From Thermocaproicibacter sp041859875 (GTDB lineage Bacteria > Bacillota > Clostridia > Oscillospirales > Acutalibacteraceae): a stretch of 64,000 nucleotides of DNA. Every line of letters begins with the position of its first letter. Position 1 is the first letter of the stretch. This document shows, piece after piece, positions 17,943-26,087 of this stretch. A program made the translations under genes and the position numbers. The notes beneath the pieces were generated by a model. The model saw only the letters and a list, made by a program, of their open reading frames with translations, made no database searches and had not been told where the DNA came from. The stretch is from positions 1-64,000 of the forward strand of contig JBFLFY010000004.1 in assembly GCA_041859875.1 (NCBI GenBank), written 5' to 3'.

Positions 17943-18115
17943 ATGTATTCACCTCCATATAACAGAATAAGCACAACAAAAAAGCCTTTTCCGCTTGCCG
18001 CAGAAAAGGCTTTCAAACACGCAAATGCAAATGTATGAAAAGGCCTTATTCTCGGCAGGCTGGAAAAACCATTATGCGAAGCACCTGCTGTCTTTGAATA
18101 AAGAACAGTTCAACT
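17943..18115 (-). promoter_or_regulatory. L10 leader (ribosomal-protein autoregulatory RNA)
   Basis: The leader reads AAAGACAGCAGGTGC on the minus strand, the conserved start of Firmicute L10 leaders. A strong hairpin GAAAGCCTTTTCTGC/GCGGAAAAGGCTTTTTT (18014-17979) then forms a potential terminator before rplJ. L10(L12)4 binding would favour termination. The identification rests on position and these motifs. Confidence 0.82.
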
Positions 18116-18123
18116 TTAGTTAA

Positions 18124-18152
18124 AGTATACCACAAAAATGGTACGATGTCAA
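18124..18152 (-). promoter_or_regulatory. Promoter of rplJ-rplL
   Basis: On the minus strand TTGACA (18152-18147) and TATACT (18129-18124) are 17 bases apart, directly beyond the rplA stop codon. Confidence 0.85.
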
Positions 18153-18153
18153 A

Positions 18154-18849
18154 TCACGCACCAAATTTGTTTGGATTAATGCGTACGCCAGGGCCCATAG
18201 TGGAAGCAACGACGCAGGAACGGATATACTGGCCTTTTGACGTTGCCGGCTTTGCTTTTGCAATAGCGCCAAGCAGGGCGTTAAAGTTCTCTGTCAGTTT
18301 CTCTTTACCAAAAGAAACTTTGCCGATAACGCAGTGAATGATGTTGGATTTGTCAAGGCGATATTCAATTTTACCGGCTTTGGCTTCCTGAATTGCTTTG
18401 GTCATGTCGCGGGTAACAGTGCCAGCCTTCGGGTTTGGCATCAAGCCGCGGGGGCCAAGGATTTTACCAAGACGGCCTACAAGGCCCATCATATCAGGTG
18501 TTGTAATCAGAACGTCAAAATCCATCCAGTTTTCACTCTGAATCTTTTTGACCATTTCTTCTGCACCGACGTAATCAGCACCAGCTGCTTCGGCATCTTT
18601 TGCAGCATCGCCCTTGCAGATAGCAAGAATGCGAATCTTTTTGCCCGTGCCATTCGGCAGAACAAGCGCGCCGCGAACCTGCTGGTCCGCGTGACGACTG
18701 TCGACGCCCAGTTTCACATGGACTTCGACGCTTTCGTCAAATTTCTTTGTTCCGGTTTTTACGCAAACATCAAGCGCTTCATCCGGATCATAAAGTTTTG
18801 TATGATCGACGAGCTTTGCTCCGTCGATGTATTTTTTACCGTGTTTCAT
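18154..18849 (-). CDS. rplA: 50S ribosomal protein L1
   Basis: L1 forms the mobile stalk at the ribosomal E site and in many bacteria represses translation of the L11-L1 mRNA. The 231 residues are full length, with the typical MPNPKAGTVT and GKVSFG segments. The ATG is behind GGGAGG. It follows rplK by 113 bases, an unusually long gap for this operon that holds a conserved-looking hairpin motif (see separate entry). Confidence 0.98.
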   Translation of the reverse strand: MKHGKKYIDGAKLVDHTKLYDPDEALDVCVKTGTKKFDESVEVHVKLGVDSRHADQQVRGALVLPNGTGKKIRILAICKGDAAKDAEAAGADYVGAEEMVKKIQSENWMDFDVLITTPDMMGLVGRLGKILGPRGLMPNPKAGTVTRDMTKAIQEAKAGKIEYRLDKSNIIHCVIGKVSFGKEKLTENFNALLGAIAKAKPATSKGQYIRSCVVASTMGPGVRINPNKFGA

Positions 18850-18868
18850 AGGTTTTCCTCCCTGTCAA

Positions 18869-18899
18869 GTGGTAAAATCGGATTTGAAGTTCCTCCCAC
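18869..18899 (-). promoter_or_regulatory. Hairpin motif upstream of rplA, like the one before rplK
   Basis: On the minus strand GTGGGAGGAACTTCAAATC is followed by a downstream CCAC that pairs with GTGG. The same GTGGGAGGAA...AAATC core appears before rplK, at a similar place relative to the start codon. It could be an L1 operator. That role is inferred. Confidence 0.5.
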
Positions 18900-18962
18900 C
18901 GGGGGACTGTGGAAACCGACGCACGTCTTTCGACGCAGACGCCGCTTGCGTTTCCGTTGTTA

Positions 18963-19388
18963 TCAGTCGGCAACTTCAATGCCCATGCTGCGTGCTGTAC
19001 CGACAACCATGCTCATGGCTGTTTCGATTGTAGCCGCATTCAAGTCGGGCATCTTTGTTTCAGCGATCTTCTTAATCTGCTCTTTGGTGATCTTTGCAAC
19101 TTTTGTTTTGTTCGGTTCACCGGAAGCCTTTTCGATACCGCAGGCCTTCTTAATAAGAACGGCAGCCGGCGGAGTCTTTGTGATAAATGTGAACGAACGG
19201 TCTGCATAAACCGTGATGATAACTGGGATAATCATGCCGGCCTGCGACTTTGTGCGTTCATTGAATTCTTTTGTAAATGCCATGATGTTAACGCCATGCT
19301 GACCAAGCGCTGGCCCAACCGGCGGCGCCGGGGTTGCTTTTCCAGCAGGTATCTGGAGCTTAATAAAGCCTGTAACCTTCTGTGCCAT
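18963..19388 (-). CDS. rplK: 50S ribosomal protein L11
   Basis: L11 is part of the GTPase-associated centre of the large subunit. I begin it at the ATG at 19388, behind GGAGGT, giving 141 residues, the exact family length, starting MAQKVTGFIKLQIPAGKA. The upstream in-frame ATG at 19469 would add 27 residues that lie over the leader hairpin and do not belong. The proline-rich hinge PAPPVGPALGQHGVNIM and the C-terminal rRNA-binding domain are intact. Confidence 0.98.
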   Translation of the reverse strand: MAQKVTGFIKLQIPAGKATPAPPVGPALGQHGVNIMAFTKEFNERTKSQAGMIIPVIITVYADRSFTFITKTPPAAVLIKKACGIEKASGEPNKTKVAKITKEQIKKIAETKMPDLNAATIETAMSMVVGTARSMGIEVAD

Positions 19389-19409
19389 TTTTACTGCACC
19401 TCCAAATTT

Positions 19410-19452
19410 TGTGGTTGATGGCGGAATGAAGATGATTTTCATTCCTCCCACA
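19410..19452 (-). promoter_or_regulatory. Hairpin motif in the nusG-rplK gap
   Basis: On the minus strand TGTGG-GAGGAATGAA pairs with TTCATTCC...CCACA to form a stem just before the rplK ribosome site. It shares its 5' arm with the motif before rplA. A stem of this kind in front of the L11 gene is where L1 repressor sites are found in other bacteria, so L1 feedback is a reasonable inference. Confidence 0.55.
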
Positions 19453-19501
19453 GGGGCAACGCCCCTCATAACAAGCGGGGAAACCCGCTGATTACCAGAA
19501 C

Positions 19502-20023
19502 TTACTCGATTGCTTCAGCCTGGCAAAGTTCCAGCTCAACCGGCGTTTCGCGTCCAAACATGGAAACGGTAACGCGCACGCTGTTCTTTTCCTTGTCCAC
19601 AGCTTCTACAATTCCGACGAAGCCTTCCAGCGGCCCGTCAATAATTTTTACGGAATCTCCAACTCCGTAGGAAACCTCTATCTCTTTCTTCTCGACACCG
19701 AGCCGTGCGACCTCTTCATCGGTCAGCGGAATCGGCTTGGAAGACGGCCCTACAAAGCCCGTGCAGCCGCGGATATTGCGGACAATATACCACGATTCAT
19801 TGGTAAGAATCATCTTTACGAGCACATAGCCCGGGAAGATTTTTCTTTCCACCTCGCGCTGCTTGTTGTCTTTGATTTCCGTTACGGTTTCGGTCGGAAC
19901 AAGCACCTGCTGAATCAAGTCGTGGAGCTGCCGATTTTCCACCGTCTTCTCAAGATTGGAGGCAACCTTGTTTTCATACCCGGAATAGGTATGCGCAACA
20001 TACCATTTTGCTTCTTCAGGCAA
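19502..20023 (-). CDS. nusG: Transcription termination/antitermination factor NusG
   Basis: NusG binds RNA polymerase through its NGN domain (here WYVAHTYSGYENKV onward) and carries a C-terminal KOW domain (VGDSVKIIDGPLEGFVGIV). I place the start at TTG 20023, seven bases after GGAGGG, giving 173 residues. The longer frame from 20059 begins inside the secE stop region and would bury this strong ribosome site. The gene follows secE in the usual order and is followed by rplK. Confidence 0.95.
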   Translation of the reverse strand: MPEEAKWYVAHTYSGYENKVASNLEKTVENRQLHDLIQQVLVPTETVTEIKDNKQREVERKIFPGYVLVKMILTNESWYIVRNIRGCTGFVGPSSKPIPLTDEEVARLGVEKKEIEVSYGVGDSVKIIDGPLEGFVGIVEAVDKEKNSVRVTVSMFGRETPVELELCQAEAIE

Positions 20024-20048
20024 CGAAAACCCCTCCGATTCAATCAAA

Positions 20049-20291
20049 TTATTTTGCAATGCTCATAATCAGCCCAAGCAGATTCACAAGAAGTGTGTCA
20101 AGGCCGAAAACGAAAAGACCAATGACGATGATAGTCACGAGAACAACACCGGTATTTTTAAATACGGACTTTGGAGTAGGCCAAACAATTTTTTTGATTT
20201 CGGCCTTTGTGTCATGGAAAAATTTTGAGATGTTTTTACCGGTTCTGACAAAAAAATTCGCTTTTTGTGCTTTCTCGGTTTTTTCTGCCAT
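20049..20291 (-). CDS. secE: Preprotein translocase subunit SecE
   Basis: SecE is the small essential subunit of the SecYEG channel. The 80 residues have a basic amphipathic N-terminal part with the conserved EIKKIVWPTPKSV segment, followed by one transmembrane helix (about 47-68), as in other Gram-positive SecE. The order rpmG-secE-nusG-rplK-rplA is the conserved bacterial one. ATG start behind GGAGGG. Confidence 0.97.
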   Translation of the reverse strand: MAEKTEKAQKANFFVRTGKNISKFFHDTKAEIKKIVWPTPKSVFKNTGVVLVTIIVIGLFVFGLDTLLVNLLGLIMSIAK

Positions 20292-20312
20292 AAACTTTTC
20301 CCTCCGTCCGGA

Positions 20313-20462
20313 TTACTTCGTCTCGCGATGAAGCGTATGTTTTTTGCAGAATCTGCAGTACTTCTTCATCTCGAGCCTGTCCGGATCGTTCTTTTTATTC
20401 TTCATCGTGTCATAGTTGCGCTGTTTGCACTCTGTGCAGGCCAAAGTAACTTTTACTCTCAT
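20313..20462 (-). CDS. rpmG: 50S ribosomal protein L33 (type with Zn ribbon)
   Basis: A 49-codon frame on the minus strand translates to MRVKVTLACTECKQRNYDTM and onward, ending KHTLHRETK. The two Cys pairs (CTEC at 9-12 and CRFC at 36-39) form the zinc ribbon of zinc-dependent L33 (C+ form). The ATG lies behind GGAGGTG. It is the first gene of the secE-nusG-rplK-rplA run and is too short for ordinary ORF cut-offs. Clostridia can carry a second, zinc-free L33, but none is seen here. Confidence 0.97.
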   Translation of the reverse strand: MRVKVTLACTECKQRNYDTMKNKKNDPDRLEMKKYCRFCKKHTLHRETK

Positions 20463-20576
20463 AACGGCACCTCCCGCTGTACGGAAAAAATTTTAGCCCT
20501 GTAATTGGGCTGCGGCCTCCCTCGAATAAACAGGTACAAAGGTACAAAAAAATAGCCCCTTAAACGAGGTAAATCA

Positions 20577-20605
20577 ATAATAGCATATCATACAAGCTAT
20601 GTCAA
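20577..20605 (-). promoter_or_regulatory. Promoter of the rpmG-secE-nusG-rplK-rplA operon
   Basis: On the minus strand TTGACA (20605-20600) and TATTAT (20582-20577) are separated by 17 bases, giving a leader of about 110 bases before rpmG. Confidence 0.85.
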
Positions 20606-20629
20606 GAAAATATTGCAAAAAAAACAGCA

Positions 20630-20664
20630 TTTGCCGAAAGGCACACTAACAGCGAACCTTTCGG
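20630..20664 (-). terminator. Terminator after the 261-residue gene
   Basis: TGCCGAAAGG pairs with CCTTTCGGCA around a 15-base loop. A T-rich stretch follows on the minus strand, just past the stop at 20672. Confidence 0.7.
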
Positions 20665-20671
20665 CAAAAAA

Positions 20672-21457
20672 TTAGCGGTTCATATCATTCAGAGTCGTCA
20701 TCATACGGCTTGGCTTCTTTTTCTTTTCCGGCTTTACTTTTTTGCCTTTCATCTTATGGCCGGCACGGTAGCCCTTTTCCATTTCGGGCGTAAAAAGCGG
20801 ACGGATATTTGCAACTGCACCGTCGCTCAGGCCGTTAAGCACTACAATCGTAATGATGGCGCGCACGTCCACATCGCCGCTGACATACATTTCATTCAGC
20901 AGCGTGGCACACTTGGCAATAGCGTCTTTTTCAGCCCCTGCAGCACAAAGTGCTTCCACCTTCGGCAGAAGATGTTTACGGGCAAAGGAAACGGCGCGGA
21001 TTCCGCCATAAGTTGTACGCTCTTCCGCCATTTCATCCTTCAGTTCCGGGAACGTTCCGACAAAGCGATTAAAGAAAAAGACTGGGTCGACGTTGTTGTC
21101 GTCATCTTTCCTGCGCTTTTTCTTCGTAAGCAGCGCAGCCGACTTCTGCGGGCCGCGTATCGACTCGGCAAAATCATCCGCAATGCCCTGGGCTTCGTCT
21201 GTTGTGTCGTTTTCCGGGTCAAACAGCCACATGGAAACCGACTTCCACTTGCGCTCCGCGTCATCGGCGCTGCATTTGCGCAGCTCAAAACGCTTGCGGC
21301 TTTCACGGAACAAAATGCTGTAGACGATGTCTTCACACTGAAATTCCACCGCCTGGCCGTCTTCCTCTTCCAAGTCTTTTTTTTCAAACTCGAATCCTAG
21401 TTCCGTAAGGGTAGAAGCGACTTTCTCCGTTATAAGGTCAAATGCTTTCTGCTCCAA
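20672..21457 (-). CDS. Uncharacterised conserved protein, basic C-terminus
   Basis: I do not recognise a characterised family. The 261 residues have no membrane segment or signal. The first half is acidic (FEKKDLEEEDGQ near residue 25). A lysine cluster (LTKKKRRKDDDNN) lies near residue 110, an apparently helical part follows (about 125-215), and the tail is strongly basic (KMKGKKVKPEKKKKPSRMM). The tail suggests contact with nucleic acid or ribosomes, which is inference. It has its own promoter (GTGACA-17-TATAAT) and terminator and is divergent from ddl. Codon use resembles its neighbours. Confidence 0.7.
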   Translation of the reverse strand: MEQKAFDLITEKVASTLTELGFEFEKKDLEEEDGQAVEFQCEDIVYSILFRESRKRFELRKCSADDAERKWKSVSMWLFDPENDTTDEAQGIADDFAESIRGPQKSAALLTKKKRRKDDDNNVDPVFFFNRFVGTFPELKDEMAEERTTYGGIRAVSFARKHLLPKVEALCAAGAEKDAIAKCATLLNEMYVSGDVDVRAIITIVVLNGLSDGAVANIRPLFTPEMEKGYRAGHKMKGKKVKPEKKKKPSRMMTTLNDMNR

Positions 21458-21540
21458 TTCTGAATCCTCCTGTATTAAAAGTAGCGTCTGCGGAATCCCG
21501 CACCGCCGCTATGTGCATATGCCTACAGAATATTTCATTT

Positions 21541-21569
21541 ATTATACTACAGAAACCTGTTTTTGTCAC
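21541..21569 (-). promoter_or_regulatory. Promoter of the 261-residue gene
   Basis: On the minus strand GTGACA (21569-21564) lies 17 bases from TATAAT (21546-21541), with the gene start 84 bases further. Confidence 0.65.
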
Positions 21570-21607
21570 CATACATTTGCCGGCAGTTTCATATACATAA
21601 AATATGT

Positions 21608-21636
21608 TTGCACCTCTTATAGCGTTGTGCTATGAT
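21608..21636 (+). promoter_or_regulatory. Promoter of ddl
   Basis: TTGCAC and TATGAT are 17 bases apart, and ddl begins about 76 bases downstream. Confidence 0.65.
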
Positions 21637-21712
21637 AAGTATTTGTAGGATTCGGTTCAAAATGCCGCAGCACGCCTGCGCAAAGCCGCACCCTGATTTG
21701 GAGGAATTATTT

Positions 21713-22801
21713 ATGAGCAAAATAAAAGTCGCCGTCCTTTTTGGCGGTTGCTCTGCGGAGCATGAAGTTTCACGCCTTTCGGCAGATTCTGTGATTCGCA
21801 ATCTGCCCGCGGCAAAATATGATATTGTACGCGTCGGAATTACGAAAGACGGGCGCTGGTTCCTTTATACCGGCCCAGAAGAAAAAATTCCGACCGGCGA
21901 ATGGGAGCAAAGTGAAGAAAAGACTCCCGCATTTCTTTGCCCGGACCGCCGCATTGGCGGGCTGGCCGTCAGCACACCGGACGGCCTTAAAACCGTGAAA
22001 GTGGACTGTGTTTTCCCTGTGCTGCACGGCCGAAACGGTGAAGACGGGACCATGCAGGGCCTGCTGGAACTGAGCGGCCTGCCGTTTGTCGGCTGTGGTA
22101 CGCTTTCCTCCGCTGTATGCATGGATAAGGCTATTACACACTCGCTGCTTTCCAACGCCGGGATTAACTGTGCCAAATATCTCTGGTTTTTCAGCAAAAA
22201 CTATGCAGGCGAAGGCAAAAAGAAAATTGAAACGAAGGTTGAGGCAAGGCTTGGTTACCCCGTATTTGTGAAGCCGGCAAACTCCGGTTCTTCCGTGGGT
22301 GTTACAAAAGTAAAAAGCGCAGCGGAGCTTTCCGCTGCCGTAGCAGCAGCCGCCGCAGAGAGCGACAAAATTCTTGTAGAGGAAGCTGTTTCCGGCCAAG
22401 AAGTAGAATGCGCAGTTTTGGGCAATTTAAACCCGAAGGCTTCCAGCGTTGTGGGCGAAATTGTGGCCTCGGCTTCTTTCTATGACTACGACGACAAATA
22501 CAAATCCGGAAAATCCAAGCTAAACATCCCCGCACATTTGGAAAGCAGCGTAGCGGAAGAAATCCGTACAGCTGCCGTGCGCGCTTTCCGCACTCTTGAC
22601 TGCCGCGGTTTTGCGCGCGTCGACTTCTTTGTGCGGAATGGGCATGAGGTTTTGCTGAATGAGCTGAACACCATACCGGGCTTTACTTCAATCAGTATGT
22701 ACCCGAAGCTCTGGGAGGCTTCCGGCCTTTCCTACAGCGAACTTCTCGACCGGCTGGTTCAGCTTGCGTTTGAAGACGATGCAAAAGACTTTAAAAGATA
22801 A
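21713..22801 (+). CDS. ddl: D-alanine--D-alanine ligase
   Basis: Ddl joins two D-Ala residues with ATP for the peptidoglycan stem peptide. I start it at ATG 21713 behind GGAGGA, giving 362 residues beginning MSKIKVAVLFGGCSAEHEVS. The ATP-grasp features are visible: the N-terminal GG...EHEVS site, KPANSGSSVGVTKV for ATP, and the C-terminal metal and D-Ala site ARVDFFVRNG...LNELNTIPGFT. A Tyr-rich DYDDKYKSG segment lies at the usual place of the omega loop, which fits a D-Ala ligase better than a D-Lac one. A DUF1934 gene and argS follow on the same strand. Confidence 0.95.
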   Translation: MSKIKVAVLFGGCSAEHEVSRLSADSVIRNLPAAKYDIVRVGITKDGRWFLYTGPEEKIPTGEWEQSEEKTPAFLCPDRRIGGLAVSTPDGLKTVKVDCVFPVLHGRNGEDGTMQGLLELSGLPFVGCGTLSSAVCMDKAITHSLLSNAGINCAKYLWFFSKNYAGEGKKKIETKVEARLGYPVFVKPANSGSSVGVTKVKSAAELSAAVAAAAAESDKILVEEAVSGQEVECAVLGNLNPKASSVVGEIVASASFYDYDDKYKSGKSKLNIPAHLESSVAEEIRTAAVRAFRTLDCRGFARVDFFVRNGHEVLLNELNTIPGFTSISMYPKLWEASGLSYSELLDRLVQLAFEDDAKDFKR

Positions 22802-22940
22802 GAAGGAACGGCGCAGCAGTACGGCCGCCCAAACAGCGGCCGTATTCTATTCTGCACCGAAAAGCGGAAAGCCCGGACCGCAGCGTAACTGTACGCCGCA
22901 GGACAGTCCGGAAAACCTGTTCCCCGCAAAGGAGAAAACC

Positions 22941-23387
22941 ATGGACGAAAATTATCTAATTTCAATCAAAGGACGCCAGAATGTAGATGGTGAAGTCGGC
23001 GAAGTCGAACTGACAACACTTGGTTCCTATGTAAAGCGCGGCAAAAGCCGCTACATTTTATATAAGGAATATGCATCCGAAGGGGATACCACACCGCGCA
23101 CTTCCATTTTAAAAATAGACGGCGGCTCCCGCCTGACCCTGATGCGCCGCGGCGGCGACGCCACCCGCCTGATACTGGAAAGTGGAAAGCGCCACCTCTG
23201 CCAGTACGACACCGGCTACGGAAGCCTGATGATTGGTATTTTTACCAACCGGTTTGAGTCTGAGCTGAACGACGCGGGCGGAAGCCTGAACGTCAGCTAT
23301 ACGCTGGACATCAACTCGGCGCTTTCCAGCCTGAACGAACTTTTCATCACCGTCAAGGAGGCAAAAAACAACGATGTCAAAAATTGA
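22941..23387 (+). CDS. DUF1934 family protein
   Basis: The 148-residue protein is a small beta-barrel of the DUF1934 (YwiB-like) family, whose function is unknown. The start at ATG 22941 lies behind AGGAG. An open frame reaching back into ddl is ignored. The family pattern is visible as ISIKGRQ at the start, then an alternating basic and hydrophobic stretch, QYDTGYGSLMIGIFTNR and the C-terminal SYTLDINSALSSLNELFITVKE. Its stop overlaps the argS start by 14 bases. This close coupling to argS is the usual context in Firmicutes. Confidence 0.88.
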   Translation: MDENYLISIKGRQNVDGEVGEVELTTLGSYVKRGKSRYILYKEYASEGDTTPRTSILKIDGGSRLTLMRRGGDATRLILESGKRHLCQYDTGYGSLMIGIFTNRFESELNDAGGSLNVSYTLDINSALSSLNELFITVKEAKNNDVKN

Positions 23388-25068
23388 ACTGCAGGCAACC
23401 GAAAATCTGAAAAGCGCCATTACCGCCGCCATGCGCAGCGGTATGGAAAAGGGACTTCTGCCAAAAGCCGAAATTCCAGATTTTATTGTTGAAGTCCCGG
23501 CTGATCTTTCCCACGGCGACCGTGCCGCCAATGCGGCAATGATCAGTGCAAAAGCCTTTCACATGGCCCCGCGCAAAATTGCGGAAACCATCAAGCAGGA
23601 GCTTGACCTGGGCGGCACCTACTTTGACCGCTGTGAGATTGCCGGGCCCGGTTTCATGAACTTTTTCTTCGGCCCGCGGTTTTATGTTGACGTGGTGAAG
23701 GAAGTCCTCGCGGCTGGCCCGCTGTATGGCCGAAGCAACTGGGGTAAAAAAGAAAAGGTCATGGTGGAATACGTTTCCGCCAACCCAACCGGCCCCATGC
23801 ATATGGGCAATGCGCGCGGCGGCGCCCTGGGCGACTGCCTGGCCTCTGTTCTGGATGCCGCAGGCTTTGACGTTACCCGTGAATTCTATGTAAACGACGC
23901 CGGCAACCAGATTTTGAAATTTGGGCATTCCCTCGGCGCACGCTACCTGCAGATTTACAAGGGCGAAGACGCGGTGGAGTTTCCGGAAGACGGCTACCAT
24001 GGCGATGACATTAAAGACCGCGCCGCCGAATTTGCAAAAGTCAACGGCGACAAATATGTGGACGTTTCTGCGGAAGAGCGTGAAAAGGCACTTGTGGACT
24101 ATGCCCTGCCAAGAAATATTACCAAAATGAAGGCTGACCTTGAAAAGTACCGCATTGTTTACGACAGCTGGTTCCTGGAAAGTACGCTGCACAACGACGG
24201 CGAACTGGACGAAGCCATTCAGATTTTAAAAGACCGCGGCATGACCTACGAAAAAGACGGCGCGCTGTGGTACCGTGCCACAGCAAACGGTGCGGAAAAA
24301 GACGAGGTTCTTGTCCGTGGAAACGGAACACCAACTTATTTTGCCGCTGACATTGCCTACCACCGCAATAAGTTTTTGAAGCGCGGCTTTCAGCGCGTAA
24401 TTGACGTGTGGGGCGCGGACCACCACGGCCATGTGGCCCGCATGAAAGGTGCAATGGATGCCATAGGCCTTGACGGCAGCAAGCTTGACGTGATTCTGAT
24501 TCAGCTTGTGCGCCTGGTGCGCGGCGGTGAAGTTGTGCGCATGAGCAAGCGCACGGGCAAAGCAATCGGCCTCGCGGACCTGCTTGACGAAGTGCCGGTG
24601 GATGCGGCGCGGTTCTATTTTAATCTGCGCGAAGCAACCTCACAGATGGATTTTGACCTTGACCTTGCCGTAAAGCAAGACTCTCAGAACCCGGTCTACT
24701 ATGTGCAGTACGCGCACGCACGCATTTGCAGCCTTCTGAAAAACCTGGCGGCGGATGGAATTCAGCCGCGAAAATGCACTGACGAAGAGCTTGCCCTGCT
24801 GACGGCGCCGGAAGAAAAAGACCTTATCCGTCATCTTTCCATTTGCACCAGCGAGATTATTGCTTCTGCGCGTGACTACGACCCGGCCCGCATGATGCGC
24901 TACCTGATTACGCTGGCAACGCTTTTCCACAAATTCTACACAGCCTGCCGCGTGAAAGGCGAAGGCAAAAGCCTGACTGCCGCACGGCTTGACCTCTGTA
25001 TGGCTGCCAAAACGGTGCTGAACAACATCCTTTCCATGTTTAAAATTACAGCGCCGGAAAGCATGTAG
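23374..25068 (+). CDS. argS: Arginine--tRNA ligase
   Basis: Class I synthetase that charges tRNA-Arg. The 564 residues contain the N-terminal additional domain, the HIGH equivalent in NPTGPMHMGNARGG (HMGN), the KMSKS equivalent VVRMSKRTGKAIG, and the alpha-helical DALR anticodon domain that ends with CRVKGE and the conserved LDLCMAAKTVLNNILSMF stretch. The ATG overlaps the end of the DUF1934 gene. No T-box is seen upstream, so control must be from the upstream genes. Confidence 0.97.
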   Translation: MSKIELQATENLKSAITAAMRSGMEKGLLPKAEIPDFIVEVPADLSHGDRAANAAMISAKAFHMAPRKIAETIKQELDLGGTYFDRCEIAGPGFMNFFFGPRFYVDVVKEVLAAGPLYGRSNWGKKEKVMVEYVSANPTGPMHMGNARGGALGDCLASVLDAAGFDVTREFYVNDAGNQILKFGHSLGARYLQIYKGEDAVEFPEDGYHGDDIKDRAAEFAKVNGDKYVDVSAEEREKALVDYALPRNITKMKADLEKYRIVYDSWFLESTLHNDGELDEAIQILKDRGMTYEKDGALWYRATANGAEKDEVLVRGNGTPTYFAADIAYHRNKFLKRGFQRVIDVWGADHHGHVARMKGAMDAIGLDGSKLDVILIQLVRLVRGGEVVRMSKRTGKAIGLADLLDEVPVDAARFYFNLREATSQMDFDLDLAVKQDSQNPVYYVQYAHARICSLLKNLAADGIQPRKCTDEELALLTAPEEKDLIRHLSICTSEIIASARDYDPARMMRYLITLATLFHKFYTACRVKGEGKSLTAARLDLCMAAKTVLNNILSMFKITAPESM

Positions 25069-25094
25069 CAGAAAGGAAACCTGTTAAAAAAGCT

Positions 25095-26087
25095 ATGGAT
25101 GCTACCTTTGAGATTCCTCTGATATTGGATTTTCAGGAAAGCCACGGCAGTTCCGCGGCTCTGCTGGATTCCGCCGGCCAAAAAAAGACCACGGGCGGCG
25201 TATTTACCCCGTGCGCTGGCGTTACAGCAGGAGAAGATGAAACCGACTGGTTTGACGCACTCTGCTCCCGGCGGCGGGAACAGATTCACGCCCTGAAAAA
25301 GGGTAAAGCAGCATTTGTGCTTCTGGCAAGGCAGACATCGCTTGCGGAAATGCGGGCTTCCCTGCTTGCCGCGCGCGGAACCGGGCTTCCGGTCACCGTC
25401 TGCCCGGAATTTACCGAAAAAGACAGCCCGGAACGCTTCCTTGCCGCACTGATTACCCTGCAGGCCATGGGCGCCGCCGCTTATGGCCTTTGCGGCACAC
25501 CAAGCAGCGAAATGCTCAGTGCCGTAAAAGAAATGCTTCCGCATGCCGCCATTCCGTTTGCCCTGCTGGCAGACGCTGCACCGGGGCAATCCCCCGCCGC
25601 TTTTGCGGAAAGCCTGCGGCCTTTTGTAGAAGCGGGCGTTCGGGTTTTAGGCTGCGGACGCAATTCTTCGCCGGAACACCAGCAGGAACTGCAAAAAATG
25701 CTGAAAAAATATGGCCCTCTGGAATGTTCCAAAGAGCCTGACTGCTATGCTGCCGCCACGGAGCGGGAAGTTTTCTTTCTGGGCGACGATATTGAATTCA
25801 GCCATCCGCTTCCCTGTTCCTCTTCCCTTAGCGATAAACTGATTCGCCTGGATGACGAACGGGTTTCGGCAGCACTCGTCCTTCTGGAAAGTGTGAATGA
25901 CGCCGTCCTCCTCAGCCAAAACAGCCTGATGACAAAACTGCCCATTGCTGTTCGCGCAGACAGTTCTGCCGTACTGGAAGCTGCCCTGCGCTACTTTCAG
26001 GGCCGGCTGATTATCGACTCCAGTTTGCCAATCGAAGCAGAGATTCTGGAGCCCCTTGCGGCAAAGTACGGAGCTATTCTTTATTAG
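25095..26087 (+). CDS. Degenerate homocysteine S-methyltransferase-like protein
   Basis: The 330 residues resemble, weakly, the homocysteine-binding barrel of MetH or betaine-homocysteine methyltransferases. YGLCGTPSSEM (about 130-140) corresponds to the GxNC zinc segment, and VRVLGCGRNSSPEH (about 182-195) corresponds to GGCCGTTPEH. Only one Cys remains of the usual CC pair, so zinc binding and catalysis may be lost. The tail IIDSSLPIEAEILEPLAAKY resembles the start of a pterin-binding domain. It follows argS by 26 bases and is probably cotranscribed. Function unknown; the homology is my reading of short motifs. Confidence 0.5.
   Translation: MDATFEIPLILDFQESHGSSAALLDSAGQKKTTGGVFTPCAGVTAGEDETDWFDALCSRRREQIHALKKGKAAFVLLARQTSLAEMRASLLAARGTGLPVTVCPEFTEKDSPERFLAALITLQAMGAAAYGLCGTPSSEMLSAVKEMLPHAAIPFALLADAAPGQSPAAFAESLRPFVEAGVRVLGCGRNSSPEHQQELQKMLKKYGPLECSKEPDCYAAATEREVFFLGDDIEFSHPLPCSSSLSDKLIRLDDERVSAALVLLESVNDAVLLSQNSLMTKLPIAVRADSSAVLEAALRYFQGRLIIDSSLPIEAEILEPLAAKYGAILY

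Noticed and set aside
22820..22842. Hairpin ACGGCCGC/GCGGCCGT between ddl and the DUF1934 gene as a terminator
   Set aside because: There is no T run after it, and the downstream genes are closely spaced, so I do not call a terminator.
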